DNA from: Hyphomicrobiales bacterium
Lineage (GTDB): Bacteria > Pseudomonadota > Alphaproteobacteria > Rhizobiales > Rhizobiaceae
Assembly (NCBI GenBank): GCA_900469615.1
Contig: UBYA01000013.1
Location: 183,405-247,404, forward strand
Direction: 5' to 3'
DNA length: 64,000 nt
The position numbers and the translations under genes are program-made. How positions within the stretch are numbered: position 1 is the first letter of the stretch; every line of letters starts with the position of its first letter. Below the pieces are notes generated by a model. It ran no database searches. It saw only the letters and a list, made by a program, of their open reading frames with translations, and was not told the DNA's origin. Shown one piece after another: positions 43,083 through 50,486 of this stretch.

Positions 43083-43106
43083 AGCCCGGCTTTGCCGGGC
43101 TTTTTT
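43083..43106 (+). terminator. Rho-independent terminator of rpmE
   Basis: AGCCCGGC (43083-43090) and GCCGGGCT (43094-43101) form a perfect 8-base stem with a TTT loop, followed by a T tract to 43106. 28 bases past the stop codon. Confidence 0.92.
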
Positions 43107-43130
43107 GCGTTGAAATAGATTTTCGGCGCC

Positions 43131-45068
43131 TCATCGCACGCGACGCAGATAATCGGCGCGGTCGAAAGGGTTTATACCCGCGCGGTCTCGCAAACGTTGC
43201 GGACCGGCCAGCGGCGCATAATGGTCAAATGCGTGATCCAGGACGCCCGCTCCGCCTGACAATCCCGGCAGTTGTCTTTGGAGATTCTGGATCATGGATG
43301 AAGCCACCGTGCCCTCCAACCGCGCCAGTCCCTCATCGATCAGCGATTTCCTCAGCGATGCGCCGGATTTGGCGAGCAGGCTATGCACGCCAGCCAGAGC
43401 CATTGCCGGTATCTCGATGTGAAAATGCTCGATGGGTTCGCAGAGCGTGGTTTGCGCCGATGACAGCGCGGATGCGAGCACCAGCGGTGTCAGCTTGCGG
43501 AAATCCGCCGCCGTGCTTGCCGGCGAGGTCTGCTTTGCCGCGGTCATCGCAATATGGCAATCGATGACCTGCCACCCCAAAAGACCTTCCTTCAGCGTTT
43601 CGAACGTGGCTTCCTCGACTGCCCGGTAGAAGCTTGCGGGCATCTGGCCGACATCCACCTCCAGGGTAAAGCTGTTGCCGGCGCTCTCCGGTCGCGGCTC
43701 GACGCGCAATCCTACCGTTGCGAGAAACGGGTTGGGCTCCTTGAATATCTGTTCAATCGCACTCGCCTTTCCGACGAGCCTCTCGACGTAGATGACGGTG
43801 CTTTCCTCAAAGACGACGTCCAGGCCGCACTCACTCAACAGCGTCGCCTGAATGACCTCCTTCTGTACCTCGCCGTAGAGCGAGACGTATATGTCGCCCG
43901 TCTCCTCATTGGCACGCAGGTTGATGAGGGGATCCTGCTCCGCGAGCTGGCCAAGAGCCAGCCAGAGCGCTGCATCTTCGGAACGCCGCATGGGGCGAAT
44001 GCGAGTTTCCAGGGTGGGTGGCGCGAAGTGGCGAAGCGTGCCGGGTGGGCTTTCGGTGCCGATCCAATCGCCGATGCGGGCATTCGAGAGGCCGCCGACC
44101 TTGGCGATTTGTCCCGCGCTGATTTGTGTGGCCTTGTCTGTCCGGCCCTCCCGGAAGAGCTGAAGACTGCCGATCTTTGCCGGGCCGTTCGCCGTTTCGA
44201 TGTCGTCGCGAAGGCCGATCGTGCCCGACGACAGGTGGAGATAGGCAAGCTTCTCGCCGCCCCATCCGCGTTCGATCTTGAAGATGGTCCCGGAAACCAG
44301 GCCGTCAGGATTCGGATGCCGGCTGGGCAGCAAGGTCTCTATCGCCGAGATCAGGGCAGGGATGCCAAGACCTCGCGTCGCCGCACCGGCAAATGCCGGA
44401 TGGATCAGAGACATCGCCACCTGGTTGCGGAGGGCTTGTTCCAGTCGCTGCCGCGTCAGCCGCTCGGAGGCCAGAACGTAATCTTCCAGCAAAGCCTCGT
44501 CGTTGGCTGTAAGTGTTTCGCATAGACGCGAGAAATGGGGATCGGTTCCGATGTCGGCAGGCGCGACGGTGGCAAGCCTGCTGCCGGCATTGCTGACATC
44601 AGACATCGCCATGGGGCGAACCGCCAGCTGCGTCGCAATATCCACGAGAACCTCCTCATAGCGCGCGCCGAGGCGATCGACCTTGTTGATGAAGAACACG
44701 AAGGGTATGCCGAGGCGTCGCAATGCCCGGACGAGCACGCGGGTCTGCGATTGCAAGCCCTCGACAGCCGAAACCACGACCACGGCCGCATCGAGTAATT
44801 GCAGAATGCGCTCGATCTCGGCGATGAAGTCGGGATGGCCTGGTGTGTCGATGAGGTTGACAGTCACATCGCCGATGGTGAACGAGACCACCGCCGCAGC
44901 GATGGTGATGCCGCGTTGTCTTTCAAGCTCAAGGCTGTCGGTCTGTGTGCTGCCGGCGTCGACGCTGCCGAGCTTGTCGATTATGCCGGTGTCGAAAAGG
45001 AGTCGTTCCGTAAGGCTAGTCTTGCCCGCGTCTACATGGGCGAGAATGCCTAGATTCAATGTGCGCAT
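43131..45068 (-). CDS. Otr(A)/TetM-family ribosomal protection GTPase
   Basis: 645-residue translational GTPase, not EF-G. G1 GILAHVDAGKTSLTERLL, switch RQRGITI, G3 DTPGHPDF and G4 NKVD are all present; size and the order of domains I-V match the tetracycline ribosomal protection proteins, and VNLIDTPGHPDFIAEIER, SLYGEVQKEVIQATL, and ADFRKLTPLVL align with Streptomyces Otr(A) and Tet(M) as I recall them. These bind the A-site region and release tetracycline from the ribosome. In the domain IV loop the Tet(M) tip YYSPVS reads QTSPAS here: the Pro is kept and the aromatic residues are lost. No mobility genes are near, so this looks resident. Start ATG 45068-45066. Activity on tetracycline is unproven. 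Confidence 0.85.
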   Translation of the reverse strand: MRTLNLGILAHVDAGKTSLTERLLFDTGIIDKLGSVDAGSTQTDSLELERQRGITIAAAVVSFTIGDVTVNLIDTPGHPDFIAEIERILQLLDAAVVVVSAVEGLQSQTRVLVRALRRLGIPFVFFINKVDRLGARYEEVLVDIATQLAVRPMAMSDVSNAGSRLATVAPADIGTDPHFSRLCETLTANDEALLEDYVLASERLTRQRLEQALRNQVAMSLIHPAFAGAATRGLGIPALISAIETLLPSRHPNPDGLVSGTIFKIERGWGGEKLAYLHLSSGTIGLRDDIETANGPAKIGSLQLFREGRTDKATQISAGQIAKVGGLSNARIGDWIGTESPPGTLRHFAPPTLETRIRPMRRSEDAALWLALGQLAEQDPLINLRANEETGDIYVSLYGEVQKEVIQATLLSECGLDVVFEESTVIYVERLVGKASAIEQIFKEPNPFLATVGLRVEPRPESAGNSFTLEVDVGQMPASFYRAVEEATFETLKEGLLGWQVIDCHIAMTAAKQTSPASTAADFRKLTPLVLASALSSAQTTLCEPIEHFHIEIPAMALAGVHSLLAKSGASLRKSLIDEGLARLEGTVASSMIQNLQRQLPGLSGGAGVLDHAFDHYAPLAGPQRLRDRAGINPFDRADYLRRVR

Positions 45069-45281
45069 GGTCCATCATCTTCTCAGAATTTCGGATTTGA
45101 TTTTCGTGAGAAGTGAGTCGGCGCATTGGGTCCTCCACGCACAGTCGATATCGGCTTGCCCACCCTTTGAGGAAGGCGGCCACTCTTTTTTACAGATGCT
45201 TTGCAAAATCCGTCAAGCGTTGCGCGGTTTCTCCTTGGGGCTTGGTCGTTGTGCGACGCTTTTCGGGTATGAGACGACGGC

Positions 45282-45315
45282 CCAAAACAAAGCCGGCCGC
45301 GCATGGCACGGCCGG
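45282..45315 (-). terminator. Probable terminator of rcdA
   Basis: CCGGCCG (45293-45299) and CGGCCGG (45309-45315) form a 7-base stem; on the minus strand it is followed by CTTTGTTTTGG. It lies about 30 bases beyond the rcdA stop. Confidence 0.7.
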
Positions 45316-45345
45316 TCCAAATTCTCCGTCGATGGTTCGATCGGC

Positions 45346-45861
45346 TCAGGTGCCGCTGAAAGCCGTCTGCAGCAGCGTGAGCTGCGCCTTGACGCTGTTC
45401 TGGTTGTCCGGAACGATGGCAGCTTCCGTGGGGCGGTAGATTTCGCGGTCGAGGAGGGCGACGCGGTTCTGCAGGCGAAGGGAGCGCTCGACGAGATCGC
45501 GGAAGGATTCCGGCAGGTCGTTCCAGCCGGGCGCGGCACGGTCCACATTGAAACCGTCGAGGCGAACCTTGTTCTTCTCGGCGAGCACCTGATCGCGTGA
45601 CATTTCGCCGTTGTTGACGGCACGCTGCAGCAGCAGCCAGGATGCCATCTGCATGAGACGGGTCGTCAGCCGCATGGATTCGGCGGCGTAAAGCACGGAG
45701 GCCATGCGCGGGAGAACCTTGGAGGCAGCACGGCCCTGGCCGTCGAGATAGCCGGCGGTTTCCTCGACCAGCGACATCCCCTCAGAATAGAGTGCCCTGA
45801 ACTGCGCCGACGATGCGGCGTGGCCAGCGAAGCTGATCGTGTTCAACCCAAGTTCCGACAT
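45346..45861 (-). CDS. rcdA: RcdA-like CtrA proteolysis adaptor (DUF1465)
   Basis: 171-residue all-helical protein of the DUF1465 family. The central LYSEGMSLVEETAGYLDGQG, then ESMRLTTRLMQMASWLLLQRAV, and FRDLVERSLRLQNRVALLDREI are the family core shared with Caulobacter RcdA, the adaptor that together with CpdR and PopA delivers CtrA to ClpXP for cell-cycle-regulated degradation. The C-terminal tail (NQNSVKAQLTLLQTAF) is typical. Start ATG 45861-45859, AGGGAT upstream. A perfect TTAA-N7-TTAA site lies about 126-140 bases upstream, so CtrA may control its own adaptor. Naming rests on family; function in this organism is inferred. Confidence 0.82.
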   Translation of the reverse strand: MSELGLNTISFAGHAASSAQFRALYSEGMSLVEETAGYLDGQGRAASKVLPRMASVLYAAESMRLTTRLMQMASWLLLQRAVNNGEMSRDQVLAEKNKVRLDGFNVDRAAPGWNDLPESFRDLVERSLRLQNRVALLDREIYRPTEAAIVPDNQNSVKAQLTLLQTAFSGT

Positions 45862-45986
45862 CGAATAAATCCCTGCTTCACGCAACACTTTTGTTCAGGA
45901 AAGGCCGGTCAAGTCCCTAAGAGCTTTCGGCACCCGCTTTTATGACTTTAAGATGCTGGTTTTAACTGAAATTCGCAAGGTGATTC

Positions 45987-46001
45987 TTAAGAAAGGGTTA
46001 A
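45987..46001. promoter_or_regulatory. Probable CtrA-binding box upstream of rcdA
   Basis: TTAA (45987-45990), seven bases, TTAA (45998-46001). This exactly fits the CtrA consensus TTAA-N7-TTAA of alphaproteobacteria and lies 126-140 bases upstream of the rcdA start, in an otherwise gene-free stretch of 371 bases (45862-46232). Only sequence evidence; the motif can occur by chance but is well placed. Confidence 0.5.
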
Positions 46002-46035
46002 TCTCCACAGTTTCGGAAAGGGGCGTGATACAGGG

Positions 46036-46064
46036 CAAAAAAGAAGAGCCGCAAAAGCGGCTCT
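46036..46064 (-). terminator. Rho-independent terminator after the DUF1192 gene
   Basis: AGAGCCGC (46045-46052) pairs with GCGGCTCT (46057-46064) around an AAAA loop; the minus strand continues TTCTTTTTTG. It is about 170 bases past the DUF1192 stop, the only minus-strand gene it can serve; the intervening stretch has no gene. Confidence 0.75.
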
Positions 46065-46232
46065 CAAGGTAAAACAGGGAGAAAAATCAGACCAATTCGC
46101 CAAGTCGAGGAACTGTCTGAGTCCAGAGCGAATCTGGATGATCATAGTAATATGTCGTAAAGCTTAATATTCAGTTGAACATGCCATAATCTGGCCCACG
46201 CCACCCGGATTTTGCGCCGCCGCCGGGGTGCT

Positions 46233-46424
46233 TCAGAAGCGAAAAAGGCCCTCTGCCGCCTTGCGGCCGGATGCCTTGGTGGCGATTTCCGCTTCCAGCC
46301 GGACGATCTCGCCCTGGAGCAGTGCGACACGGTTTTTAAGCTCATCCACCGACAGCAGCGACAGATCGCTGCCGATTTCGTGAACGGACGGCTGCTTCGG
46401 ACGATCCTCGTCGAATATGCTCAT
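46233..46424 (-). CDS. DUF1192 family small coiled-coil protein
   Basis: 63-residue protein, start ATG 46424-46422 with GGAAGGAGGAG just upstream, an excellent site. It reads SVHEIGSDLSLLSVDELKNR, then VALLQGEIVRLEAEIATKAS, a Leu/Glu-rich helix; the SLLSVDEL and ALLQ-EI-RLE patterns are those of DUF1192, an alphaproteobacterial family of unknown function found near flagellar/cell-cycle or envelope genes. It probably forms a coiled-coil dimer. Minus strand, 28 bases after the MFS transporter gene, so cotranscribed with it. Confidence 0.82.
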   Translation of the reverse strand: MSIFDEDRPKQPSVHEIGSDLSLLSVDELKNRVALLQGEIVRLEAEIATKASGRKAAEGLFRF

Positions 46425-46452
46425 TTCGGCTCCTCCTTCCTCGTCGGGGGGA

Positions 46453-47727
46453 TCAGGTGCCGTAATTTACAGTTATATCGTCCTTTTTTGAAGTCTCGCT
46501 GCGCGCGAGCGACATGCTTTCCGGCGTGATCATCTGGGCATTGGCGGACGGCATGGTCGTATAGGAATCGCGATCGCTCGCCGGCCTGGCGGCGCGACGG
46601 CGGCTGCGGAAGATCGCATAGGCCGTGATCAGCACATGGGCGGTGGCGGTGACGAAGAACAGCGAATAGGGGCCGACGGAGGACATGACCGGGCCGCTGA
46701 GCGTCGGACCGATGATGGTGCCGATCCCATAGAGCAGCAGCAGGCCGCCCGAAACCTTGACGAAATCCTCCGGCGCGGCGAAGTCGTTGGCGTGGGCGAC
46801 GGCGATCGGATAGAGGGTGTTGGCGACCGCGCCGTATATCACCACCATGCCGATGAGGAAGAAGGGGCTGCCGGGCTTCAGCAGGAAGAGCAGAAGGCCG
46901 TCCAGCGCGGCGATCGCGGCCATGCCCGCCAGCACGTAGCGGCGGTCGATGCGATCGGAAAGGCGGCCGGCCGGCAGCTGCATGACCGCTCCGGCGAAGA
47001 TGGTCATGCTCATCATCAGCGCGATATCGCCTTCGGAAAGGCCGGCATTGGCGCCGAAGACGGCACCGAGCGTACCATAGGCGCCGTTGGCGATGCCGAC
47101 GAGCAGGATGCCGAGCGAGGCGACGGGCGAATTGCGGTAGAGCGCTTTCAGGTCGAGGCTGACGGCCTTCAGCGGCTGCGGCGAGGCTGCGGTCGACAGC
47201 GTGGTCGGCAGCATGGCGACGCAATAGCAGATACCGCACATCATGAAGAGAATCGGCGTGTGGATATCGGCGAAGGGCACCATCATCTGGCCGGCAACGG
47301 CGCCGATCAATGTGATGCCGATGTAGAGCGAAAAGATCGCGCCGCGGCTCTCATTGGTGGCGCGCTCGTTCAGCCAGCTCTCGATGATCATCGAGGTGCC
47401 GGCGGTGCAGAAGCCGGTCACGGCGCGCAACATCACCCACCAGGTCGCATCGACGACGATGCCCGTCAAAAGTGCGATGATGGCGATGACGGAGATGAAG
47501 CCCGAGAAGGCCCTGACATGGCCGATGCGCCGGACCAGTTTCGGCGCGGTCAGGCAGCCGAGCACGAAGCCGGTGGCCCAGGTCGTGCCGAGCAGGCCGA
47601 GCGTGGTCGTGGCATAGCCCTCCGCCGTGCCGCGCACGGGCAGCAGCAGGCTATGCAGGCCGTTTCCCGTAAACAGGAAGAGCGTGCCGAACAGCAGAGC
47701 GAGTACGGGCAAAATATTTCTTTTCAT
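46453..47727 (-). CDS. MFS transporter (YcaD-like)
   Basis: 424-residue major facilitator with 12 predicted helices and the two-fold MFS layout. The cytoplasmic loop 2-3 carries LTAPKLVRRIGHVRAF (G-x-L-a-D-r-x-G-r-k/r-like) and loop 8-9 reads GRLSDRIDRRYVL. STSMIIESWLNERATNESRG is the family mark of the YcaD/cyanate-type sub-group, which exports or imports small organic molecules; substrate unknown. Start ATG 47727-47725 is the better of two close Met codons. The C-terminal 40 residues are hydrophilic and cytoplasmic. First gene in a pair with DUF1192. A mosaic repeat fragment and a small membrane gene lie on the far side of its promoter. Confidence 0.9.
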   Translation of the reverse strand: MKRNILPVLALLFGTLFLFTGNGLHSLLLPVRGTAEGYATTTLGLLGTTWATGFVLGCLTAPKLVRRIGHVRAFSGFISVIAIIALLTGIVVDATWWVMLRAVTGFCTAGTSMIIESWLNERATNESRGAIFSLYIGITLIGAVAGQMMVPFADIHTPILFMMCGICYCVAMLPTTLSTAASPQPLKAVSLDLKALYRNSPVASLGILLVGIANGAYGTLGAVFGANAGLSEGDIALMMSMTIFAGAVMQLPAGRLSDRIDRRYVLAGMAAIAALDGLLLFLLKPGSPFFLIGMVVIYGAVANTLYPIAVAHANDFAAPEDFVKVSGGLLLLYGIGTIIGPTLSGPVMSSVGPYSLFFVTATAHVLITAYAIFRSRRRAARPASDRDSYTTMPSANAQMITPESMSLARSETSKKDDITVNYGT

Positions 47728-47875
47728 GCTCCCCACCTTCATGCGGATCCGTTTAAGGAACCGATAAGGCAGGATCCCGCCCTGCCTGTTTTCACTATTG
47801 ATTGTGTCCCGGATTGCCGCTATCGGCGTGTAGAAGCAGTCTGTTGGCGCGGAAAAATGTCCGTCCTATGACGAT

Positions 47876-47925
47876 TAGAGCATGATCGCGAAAACTGCGC
47901 AGCGGTTTTTGGTCGCGGTTGTGCT
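47876..47925. repeat. Fragment of a RIME-like mosaic element
   Basis: TAGAGCATGATCGCGAAAA followed by CTGCGCAGCGGTTTTT: the core of the family is present, but the downstream arms are not. It lies in the gap between the MFS gene and the small plus-strand membrane gene and supplies a spurious in-frame start for the latter. Confidence 0.6.
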
Positions 47926-47953
47926 CACTCTTGCGCAAACGGGGAAAAATAGC

Positions 47954-48115
47954 GTGACAAAAGCCATAGGGGTGCTGCTGCTGCTCGCCATGGTGGTGCA
48001 TATCATCAAGCCCCTGGGGCTGCCGGGTCTGAGGCGCAGGGCCGATTTCTGGAAGATAGCCATCTTCGCCTTTGCCATCTGGACGGTCGCATTGCTCGTC
48101 AACGAGGCATTCTAA
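47954..48115 (+). CDS. Small two-helix membrane protein, unknown
   Basis: 53-residue protein starting with GTG at 47954 (GGGGAAAAATAGC upstream), TKAIGVLLLLAMVVHIIKPL, then GLPGLRRRADFWKIAIFAFA and IWTVALLVNEAF. Two hydrophobic stretches separated by LRRRAD give a helical hairpin with the loop in the cytoplasm. The family is recognisable as a small alphaproteobacterial inner-membrane protein (IKPLGLPGLRRRADFWKIA is typical) but its function is not known. It overlaps no other gene; longer reading of the frame enters the repeat fragment and is not trusted. Convergent with the PhzF gene, 38 bases away. Confidence 0.7.
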   Translation: MTKAIGVLLLLAMVVHIIKPLGLPGLRRRADFWKIAIFAFAIWTVALLVNEAF

Positions 48116-48153
48116 GGCGGTTCATGCCCCGCGCGGGCGCTTGTGGAATTGCT

Positions 48154-49071
48154 TTAAAGCAGGATCTCGCCGCGCATGACATGAATACTGCGGCCCGACA
48201 GCAAGACTTCGTTTACCGTGCCGGCAGATTTCCTGACATGGACACCGATGAGGCTGCGCCTGCCCATCTCCACACCCTGCTCGATGGTGATTTTCACCTC
48301 CGCATCCTGTGCCGGAAGCAGGGAGGCGAGATAGGCGCCAAGCGCCGCCGAGGCGCTGCCCGTCGCCGGGTCTTCCGTCACATTGTCGAGGGGCGCGAAC
48401 ATGCGGGCGCGGATATGCCAGGGGTTTTCGGCCGGGCGTACGTAGAGAAAGAGCGAAAAGCCGGTCTTGTCTTCCCGGTGCCGCGCTGCCGCCTCGGAGA
48501 AAACAGCCGCATTCGGCCATGCTCTCGCGAGCGTTTCGAGGCTGTCCAGCTCCGCGAAGGCAAAGGGCAGGCCGACGGAGGCGAAGGTGGGGGCATGCGT
48601 GGCCCGGCAGATGGATTGCGCGTCGATCTGCACGCAACGCGCAATCAGGTCGTCGGCAATCGTCTCGCCGATCGCGAGATTGCCCGGCGCACGGATGCTC
48701 GCGCCGATGATCTTGCCGTCTTCGCGCAACAGCGTCACATCCACCAGCCCGGCATCCTCTTCAAAGATCAGCCTGTCGCCTGCGTGCTTTCCGAAGATGT
48801 CTGGCTGCTGTGCGATGACGAAAGCGGTGCCGACATTGGGATGGCCGGCAAAGGGGATTTCGGCCGTCGGCGTGAAGATGCGGACGCGCGCCGTATGGTC
48901 GGGATTTTCGGGCGGCAGCACGAAGGTCGTTTCCGAATAGTTGAACTCGGTCGCGATCTTCTGCATGGCATCGCCGCTCAGGCCGCGGGCATCGGGGATG
49001 ACGGCCAGCGGATTGCCGACAAAGCGCTCCGATGTGAAGACGTCGACGGTGACATAGGCAACGGCGCTCAT
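48154..49071 (-). CDS. PhzF family isomerase/epimerase
   Basis: 305-residue protein with the diaminopimelate-epimerase fold. The signature VDVFTSERFVGNPLAVI, the catalytic Glu47 in NYSETTFVL, IFTPTAEIPFAGHPNVGTAF and NVTEDPATGSASAALGAYL are the defining motifs. PhzF itself isomerises trans-2,3-dihydro-3-hydroxyanthranilate in phenazine synthesis, but isolated PhzF-like proteins in rhizobia have other, unknown substrates: no phz cluster is present. Start ATG 49071-49069. It is read on the same strand after fba, but a terminator and a long inverted repeat (49129-49172) lie between, so it has its own promoter. Confidence 0.9.
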   Translation of the reverse strand: MSAVAYVTVDVFTSERFVGNPLAVIPDARGLSGDAMQKIATEFNYSETTFVLPPENPDHTARVRIFTPTAEIPFAGHPNVGTAFVIAQQPDIFGKHAGDRLIFEEDAGLVDVTLLREDGKIIGASIRAPGNLAIGETIADDLIARCVQIDAQSICRATHAPTFASVGLPFAFAELDSLETLARAWPNAAVFSEAAARHREDKTGFSLFLYVRPAENPWHIRARMFAPLDNVTEDPATGSASAALGAYLASLLPAQDAEVKITIEQGVEMGRRSLIGVHVRKSAGTVNEVLLSGRSIHVMRGEILL

Positions 49072-49128
49072 GGCGGCTCCCGGGAGTTTTGATGAAGCTG
49101 CAAGGATTTAGCCGCTGCCTGGACAAGT

Positions 49129-49172
49129 GCGAAAGCGGGAACTTGTGCCCATGACAAGTTCCCCGCTTTCGC
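49129..49172. repeat. Long near-perfect inverted repeat upstream of the PhzF gene
   Basis: GCGAAAGCGGGAACTTGT (49129-49146) and ACAAGTTCCCCGCTTTCGC (49154-49172) are inverse complements apart from one extra base; loop of 7 bases. It sits between the fba terminator and the PhzF start (58-101 bases upstream of that start), so it may be a regulator site or a second transcription stop. Confidence 0.7.
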
Positions 49173-49192
49173 GGATCGCCGAAGCCGAGAAG

Positions 49193-49224
49193 CAAAAAGC
49201 CCCGGCCACATCGCGACCGGGGCT
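49193..49224 (-). terminator. Rho-independent terminator of fba
   Basis: AGCCCCGG (49198-49205) pairs with CCGGGGCT (49217-49224), the minus strand ending in TTTTTGC. 26 bases after the fba stop. Confidence 0.85.
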
Positions 49225-49249
49225 CTGCTCATTCTAAGGCGTGCTGGAA

Positions 49250-50275
49250 TCAGGCTGCCTTTTCGCGTTCCTTCGTCCAGTCGCCCTTGGCGGCGAGATA
49301 GTTCATCTCGGCGCGGTGCGTAAAGGCGCGCTGGCCGGCGGCGACATTTTCCGCCTTGCCGCCCCACGCCTTCAGTGCGCTGTCCTGCAGGGCGCGACCG
49401 TAGGAGAACGTGACCTTCCAGGGCAGATCGTGGCCGGAGTTGATGGCGGAGAGATGCGCGGTCGCTTCCTCGGTCGACTGGCCGCCGGAGAGGAAGGCGA
49501 TGCCGGGCACGGCGGAAGGGACGGTCTCCTTCAGAACCTTGACGGTACGCTCGGCCACCTGCTCGACGGAAGCCTTGCGGGCCTTCTTGCCGTCGATGAC
49601 CATGCTCGGCTTCAGGATCATGCCTTCGAGCTTGACGCGGGCTTCCGCCAGTTCCTGGAAGACGATCTGCAGCGTCCAGCGGGTGACGTCCTCGCTGCGG
49701 TCGAGGCTCTGCGTGCCGGGTTCGCCGTCCATCAGCACTTCCGGCTCGACGATCGGGACGATCCCGGCCTGCTGGCAGAGAGCGGCGTAGCGGGCAAGCG
49801 CGTGGGCATTGGCCTTGATCGCACCATAGGTCGGCAGCACGTCGGAAATGGCGATCACGCCGCGCCACTTGGCGAAGCGGGCGCCGGCGTCATAATATTT
49901 CGCCAGACGGTCGGCGAGGCCGTCGAGGCCTTCGGTGACGGTTTCGCCGGGGAAGCCGGCCAGCGGCTTGGCGCCGACATCGACCTTGATGCCGGGAATG
50001 CTGCCCGCAGCCTTGATGATATCCACGAAGGGAGTGCCGTCCGCGGCCTTCTGGAAGAGGGTTTCCTCATAGAGGATGACGCCGGAGATATACTTCTTCA
50101 TTGCGTCGTCGGAGCGGAAGAGCATTTCGCGATAGTCGCGGCGGCTCTCTTCCGTGGAAACGAGAGAGATAGCGTCGAAACGCTTCTTGATCGTGGCGGT
50201 GGATTCGTCCGCCGCCAGGAGGCCCTTGCCACCGGCAACCATCTTTACGGCAATGTCTTCAATGCGTTCGCTCAT
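49250..50275 (-). CDS. fba: Fructose-bisphosphate aldolase, class I
   Basis: 341-residue class I (Schiff-base) aldolase. GKGLLAADESTATIKKRFD, ISGVILYEETLFQ, the basic VDVGAKPLAGFPGETVTEGLD and the active Lys in LEGMILKPSMVIDGKKA, and GIAFLSGGQSTEEATAHLSAIN are the family signatures. It splits fructose 1,6-bisphosphate into dihydroxyacetone phosphate and glyceraldehyde 3-phosphate, or works in the reverse direction in gluconeogenesis; the Calvin-like and pentose phosphate enzymes tkt and gap lie nearby. Start ATG 50275-50273. Its leader contains a palindrome at 50369-50400. Terminator at 49193-49224. The class II enzyme is not in this window. Confidence 0.96.
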   Translation of the reverse strand: MSERIEDIAVKMVAGGKGLLAADESTATIKKRFDAISLVSTEESRRDYREMLFRSDDAMKKYISGVILYEETLFQKAADGTPFVDIIKAAGSIPGIKVDVGAKPLAGFPGETVTEGLDGLADRLAKYYDAGARFAKWRGVIAISDVLPTYGAIKANAHALARYAALCQQAGIVPIVEPEVLMDGEPGTQSLDRSEDVTRWTLQIVFQELAEARVKLEGMILKPSMVIDGKKARKASVEQVAERTVKVLKETVPSAVPGIAFLSGGQSTEEATAHLSAINSGHDLPWKVTFSYGRALQDSALKAWGGKAENVAAGQRAFTHRAEMNYLAAKGDWTKEREKAA

Positions 50276-50368
50276 TTTGTTTCTCCAAGGCGATTTCAGT
50301 CGGCGTCAAGAACAATATAGATCGGCGATAACAGAAGTGTAGAAGGAGGGAAATGGTGGGCTAACTAA

Positions 50369-50401
50369 TTGAAACGATTGAAATGATTTCAACCGTTTGA
50401 A
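50369..50401. promoter_or_regulatory. Palindromic candidate operator upstream of fba
   Basis: TTGAAAT-G-ATTTCAA (50378-50392) is a perfect 15-base palindrome, flanked by TTGAAACGA (50369-50377) and CCGTTTGAA (50393-50401), which are themselves nearly inverse complements. It is 94-126 bases upstream of the fba start and 30 bases from the pgk terminator, so a carbon-metabolism regulator could bind here. Only sequence evidence. Confidence 0.45.
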
Positions 50402-50430
50402 TGTTTTGGACATCATCCTAGCACTCATGC

Positions 50431-50461
50431 AAAAGCCGCGAAAGCGTTTGCTTTCGCGGCT
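50431..50461 (-). terminator. Rho-independent terminator of pgk
   Basis: AGCCGCGAAAGC (50434-50445) and GCTTTCGCGGCT (50450-50461) are perfect 12-base arms around a GTTT loop; the minus strand ends in TTTTGC. 26 bases past the pgk stop. Confidence 0.92.
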
Positions 50462-50486
50462 CCCGTCATTCATGGCGAGGGGCTGT

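Noticed and set aside
48154..49071. Phenazine biosynthesis
   Set aside because: Only a PhzF-fold protein; no other phz gene is present.
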